Shown here in pieces: positions 61,058-64,000 of a stretch of 64,000 nt of DNA. The notes beneath the pieces were generated by a model, which saw only the letters and a list, made by a program, of their open reading frames with translations, had not been told where the DNA came from and searched no databases. The stretch is taken from contig NZ_KB898325.1 in the NCBI RefSeq assembly GCF_000377625.1, positions 1-64,000 on the forward strand, written 5' to 3'. Numbering within the stretch: the first letter of the stretch is position 1; each line of letters begins with the position of its first letter. This stretch comes from Prevotella veroralis DSM 19559 = JCM 6290. GTDB taxonomy: Bacteria; Bacteroidota; Bacteroidia; Bacteroidales; Bacteroidaceae. The translations under genes were made by a program, and so were the position numbers.

Positions 61058-62728
61058 CTAATAATAGATAAAAGGACGAACCTTTTTTGAATCCCATTTG
61101 TCAGATTTCCAAATACTGACCTTGTTATTATCTAAGAACATAGCAACACCATAATATTGCGGGGCACCACTACTTGTGTCCTCATATTCACGTCCCGTCC
61201 AATACATACCTGTAGGTGCTGTTCCGCCGACAGAAGTAAAGAGCGAAGCTATTGAGGAAGATGAATAATCAAATTCGTCAGTCCATGACCGGAAGTAATA
61301 TCCTAATATTTTTTTACCATAATGCTGCAAAAGTTGCCTCCAACTATAAACTGTAGGCAAAAACCAATGGTTAATATTTGTCCCAGTTACAGGGACACCA
61401 GGAGTGAAGTGAGCTGCTGCATAAAAAGCTGGGAAATTTGTCTAATTAGCCTTAACCTCACTTGTAGAAGGGGTCATAAATCCTTGATATGATATGGCAT
61501 AATCCCCAGGATCACTATTAATAGAGGGTTCCGTTAACAAGGAATATACATCATCAGGATGTTCACTAGAGTTTTTTTCATCATTGTTATTAATAGCACC
61601 AATAAGAGAATTCCACTGATAAGTAGTTCCTGCATCAACATCTTTTAATGCCATTGCAAGATGCATGGGTCTATAAACCACTAATCCAATAGGAGTTTTT
61701 CCAGGATGCTTAGCAATAAGACCTGCCGTTCCATCGCTGAAAAGATAATAGGGCTTCGTAAATATCTTAAATTTAACAACATACGATCCGTTCATCTTCA
61801 TAACCTTTGAAGTTGGGACTTTGATAGATTTACCAGTAAACTCTGTCTCCCAAATCTGCCCAGAATTAAAATTAAGAGTAAAATTAGAACTATTTGTTGA
61901 TGGCAACATATACACTTCACCAGAAGCCCCGATACAACCGTTCACATTATTATAACCTTCTTGAGTTTTATTATATACACCAAGCGGTATCCCCGTTATT
62001 GTACCAGAACTATAAGATACATTTGTAGCAAAAGCATTCATCGTTACAGTTGTTGGCACACTACCAATATCAGAGGAAACGGAAGCTTTTACATCTTCTG
62101 ACTGATATATTTCTAATGCTGGTATGTAATATTGAAATCTAACTTTACATCCTGCATGTTTCATTACGAAAGGAATCTTCTGCTTCTTTCCACTGACAAC
62201 AACATTCTCGGCTCTACCTATTCTTGCCGTCTCTGCATCTGCAATAGCTACAGTCAAATCATTTCCATTGCGTGTGACCTTATCATTATAGCAAACAAAG
62301 GTGTAAGTACCTGGTGTCAACTGGATATTCTCTGGTTTTCCTGAAGCGGGAGTGAAAATACTTCCAGACACAGAACCTTCCAATACTCCTTTCAAATTAC
62401 CACTCATGTCATAAGCCAACATCGTATAATGACCATTACTAATAGCACGTGTTTTGGGTGATTTCGTTACAGCTGTATCAGGTTCAACTGTTACTTCCGC
62501 TGTCAGTCCATCTCCTAAACTTACAGTGTCTTTAACTGTCTCCTTTAGGCTACGTGTACTAGCATTATCAACTTCTGGCTGAAAGTCTGCATCTGTTAAT
62601 GAGAACTCTATTTGGGACAAATCAACTTTATTTGTCCTCTCTTCAAGAACATCGTTGTTACATGAGATAGCCGTTATTGAGCAGACTGCTACTAACAGGT
62701 TAAATATAGTTTTACTTCTTTTTTTTAT
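61058..62728 (-). pseudogene. Fimbrillin-like lipoprotein, interrupted by an in-frame TAG and lacking a start ATG
   Basis: Read on the minus strand from 62728, one continuous frame gives a lipoprotein with signal KKRSKTIFNLLVAVC and lipobox Cys, then a fimbrillin-like body (YTMLAYDMSGNLKGVLEGSV, a KIPFVMKHAGCKVRFQ segment, WETEFTGKSIKVPTSKV). Two lesions stand out: the natural start codon reads ATA (62726-62728), and codon 429 is TAG (61442-61444) with the frame continuing for another 128 codons of fimbrillin-like sequence (HWFLPTVYSWRQLL, YWTGREYEDTS) to 61058. The coding part up to the TAG (61442 onwards) would be about 428 codons. This looks like a recently inactivated gene; recoding of TAG is a less likely alternative. 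Confidence 0.75.
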
Positions 62729-62747
62729 TGTCTTCTAATTTAAATGA

Positions 62748-62915
62748 TTAAATGTCCAATTCTCCTCCATCAATCTCCTCCTCGGCATCCCACCAATCTT
62801 TACTAGAATTGGGCGCATCAAGCGTAACTGATGTACAGATAAATGTTTCTGTCTCCATTTCATGGACGACACACTCGGGGCGTTCATAATCTTTCTTTTC
62901 TTGCTTTTTTCTCAT
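62748..62915 (-). CDS. Small acidic protein, 55 residues
   Basis: Below the usual ORF length cut-off but with clear protein features: an N-terminal lysine-rich segment (MRKKQEKKDYERPEC), a middle VHEMETETFICTSVTLD, and an acidic, aromatic end with WWDAEEEIDGGELDI. I associate this layout (a two-cysteine core ending in an aromatic-acidic tail) with small proteins encoded next to fimbrillin genes in Bacteroidales, from memory. It stops 19 bases before the lost fimbrillin start and is probably in one operon with it. No signal peptide seen. Confidence 0.65.
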   Translation of the reverse strand: MRKKQEKKDYERPECVVHEMETETFICTSVTLDAPNSSKDWWDAEEEIDGGELDI

Positions 62916-63079
62916 TGCTTTAATTGATTAAAATATTTGTTATTTCGTGCTTAACTTTTCTATATTTCGGTTTAGGTACGGACACAAAAAAAGAACAAAG
63001 GAAACTCCTAGAAGTCCTTTGTTTACAGGGTTTACGGCACGCTTCGCGCGCGCGTACGCGAGAAGAAAAAATGTGTTAT

Positions 63080-63253
63080 TTACGTCTGCTCTACTAGAGA
63101 GAGTATACAAATATTTGGAACTACCAAATAATTTGCTATCTTTTTCTCGTTCTGAGATGTTAAAGAATCCAAAGCAATAGCACGTGCATTTACACCTTTA
63201 TTACATAAGGCGCAAACGTTAGCTTGATTGAAATTCGTTGTTTGTAACATCAT
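63080..63253 (-). CDS. Possible small upstream ORF of 57 residues
   Basis: From the ATG at 63253 the frame gives MMLQTTNFNQANVCALCNKG ... SQNEKKIANYLVVPN. It lies just behind the TACCTTTGC promoter and before the 55-residue gene. It has a C-x-x-C pair but no family I recognise. Translation is uncertain; it may be a leader peptide. Confidence 0.4.
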   Translation of the reverse strand: MMLQTTNFNQANVCALCNKGVNARAIALDSLTSQNEKKIANYLVVPNICILSLVEQT

Positions 63254-63283
63254 TATTAATAAGTTAATTCTCACTCAACGGGC

Positions 63284-63292
63284 GCAAAGGTA
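63284..63292 (-). promoter_or_regulatory. Promoter of the fimbrillin-like operon (-7 element)
   Basis: Minus-strand TACCTTTGC, about 30 bases upstream of the 57-residue ORF. Confidence 0.55.
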
Positions 63293-63329
63293 ATAAGATA
63301 AAATGGAATGGGCAAGGAAAAGAAGAAAA

Positions 63330-63370
63330 AAAGCCTCACCCCCGCCCCCCTCTCCGACTGGAGAGGGGGG
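63330..63370 (+). repeat. REP-like element
   Basis: AAGCCTCACCCCCGCCCCC, then the palindrome CTCTCC...GGAGAG. It shares the GCCTCACCCC motif with the composite at 59974-60030, suggesting one dispersed family. Confidence 0.55.
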
Positions 63371-63428
63371 TAAATAGTACTGTTTGCAGGGGATGAGAAA
63401 AGGATTTGCTAAGAAAGTGTAGGGTCGT

Positions 63429-64000
63429 TTAATTAGCAAATTTAATCTTGTGTGCGTCATATCCTACAAGGATAGGACCTTGAATCAGCTTACCTTCAGG
63501 GCTATAATAGAACACTCTGCTGGGTTCTGAATACTTAGGAGTGTCAATAACGTAGATGTAGCCTTTACTGTCTACGCTAACCTGTGACGGTGAGATGAGC
63601 CTTTCTAAGTCTAATTCTTTCTGCTCTTTTGTGGCAATGTCATAAGTAAAAGCCTTGTTTACCACAAAACGTTTAAGTGTGTAGTCGTATTGGGTAGAGA
63701 AGCAGATCAATCTGTTCTTGGTCTTATCATAACCAAAGATGTTGGCTTTGCATAGCGTTGTGACTTGGTCAGTCTTGGCATCTATGACTTGCACAGCAGC
63801 ATCCTCCCCATGGAATGAAGAGGCGAAGTAAACCTTATCATCAACAGAATAGCTTTGGTCGTAAGGATTCAAAGCAACTTGAAGTTCCTTTATCTTCTTA
63901 AAGGTATTGAGGTCGACTACTGATACTGACTTTCCTGTTCCATCATAGTTATAGTCACTCATATTGACATAAAGCTTGCCATTAGCCACAGAGAGAGCCT
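63429..64000 (-). CDS. Surface beta-propeller protein (YncE / DUF5074-like), truncated at the window edge
   Basis: The 190 visible C-terminal codons (63429 to the window edge at 64000) show repeated blade-like units (VSVVDLNTFKKIKELQVALN, VQVIDAKTDQV, VSVDSKGYIYVIDTP), as in secreted YncE/DUF5074-type beta-propellers often found in outer-surface lipoproteins with iron or fimbrial loci. The start lies beyond the window. The codon at 63989 could be mistaken for a start but is internal. Function undetermined. Confidence 0.6.
   Translation of the reverse strand, partial: ALSVANGKLYVNMSDYNYDGTGKSVSVVDLNTFKKIKELQVALNPYDQSYSVDDKVYFASSFHGEDAAVQVIDAKTDQVTTLCKANIFGYDKTKNRLICFSTQYDYTLKRFVVNKAFTYDIATKEQKELDLERLISPSQVSVDSKGYIYVIDTPKYSEPSRVFYYSPEGKLIQGPILVGYDAHKIKFAN

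Larger units (their letters stand above)
62916..63428. other. Upstream region of the fimbrillin-like operon
   Basis: About 510 bases containing a second small ORF (63080-63253), the likely operon promoter (63284-63292) and a REP-like element (63330-63370). Two paired palindromes (ACAAAGGA/TCCTTTGT near 62995-63030 and CTTC...GAAG around 63050-63065) suggest attenuation or termination signals between the small ORFs. Confidence 0.5.

Noticed and set aside
62947..63180. A 77-residue plus-strand frame
   Set aside because: It is antisense to the probable operon leader and has no supporting signals.

Overview
The window looks like a chromosomal segment of an oral-type Prevotella (Bacteroidales). 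The evidence is: many promoters of the Bacteroidetes form (TTG or TTTG, about 19-20 bases, then TAnnTTTGC); Bacteroidales-typical families (DUF4922, DUF6078, DUF5020, HU-like proteins, fimbrillin-like lipoproteins, OmpA-type major outer-membrane protein); moderate GC; and weak Shine-Dalgarno use. I see no rRNA, tRNA or CRISPR array.

Layout. 1-2150: the end of a mobilisable element (accessory mobilisation protein and relaxase), then a gene-free stretch with an inverted-repeat-flanked promoter. 2155-7531 (minus): a carboxylesterase lipoprotein flanked by an 84-bp direct repeat, then an rlmN-pdxA-flippase operon in which the PdxA-like protein has lost its metal-binding histidines. 7880-11852: DUF6078 protein, glutathione peroxidase, MGMT-like protein, CDF transporter, a lipoprotein and a coiled-coil protein. 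11992-20945: a 1244-residue fusion (two glycosyltransferase regions, DUF4922, SpoIID), an AmpG-like permease, an M48 lipoprotein protease, and an NfeD / SPFH / degenerate WecB-like operon. 21152-25491: MATE transporter, HMA-AraC regulator, CopZ-like chaperone and a P1B ATPase that lacks its nucleotide-binding domain. 26286-33697: envelope proteins, a degenerate mutarotase, DAHP synthase/chorismate mutase, and a DUF421 protein. 34218-41960: ffh, folD, a TPR protein, a four-subunit 2-oxoacid:ferredoxin oxidoreductase, an OmpA-family protein, and an acyl-ACP thioesterase. 41949-49880: recJ-recQ, a C1 peptidase, an aminopeptidase P-like peptidase and a patatin. 50020-59672: a second DUF6078 protein, trmD-DUF805, DUF5020, secreted proteins including a tandem paralogue pair, a divergent LigA, and NhaD. 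59700-64000: REP-like repeats, an HU-like protein, a broken fimbrillin-like lipoprotein with two small upstream ORFs, and a truncated surface beta-propeller protein.

How genes work together. The fusion protein and AmpG-like permease suggest envelope or muropeptide handling. The HMA-AraC, CopZ and CopA genes form a copper-handling module. The ferredoxin oxidoreductase operon links keto-acid metabolism to reduced ferredoxin in an anaerobe. recJ and recQ form a recombination-repair operon. Much of the rest is cell envelope.

The most unusual signals are: (1) seven or more intergenic tandem arrays of different sequence but nearly constant 21-22-bp unit length; (2) several proteins that keep a fold but lose signature catalytic residues (PdxA-like, WecB-like, GalM-like) or a whole domain (CopA without N-domain); (3) the GT2-DUF4922-SpoIID fusion; (4) the fimbrillin-like gene with an ATA in place of ATG and an in-frame TAG, preceded by a 55-residue acidic peptide gene. 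All family assignments come from reading motifs, not from searches.
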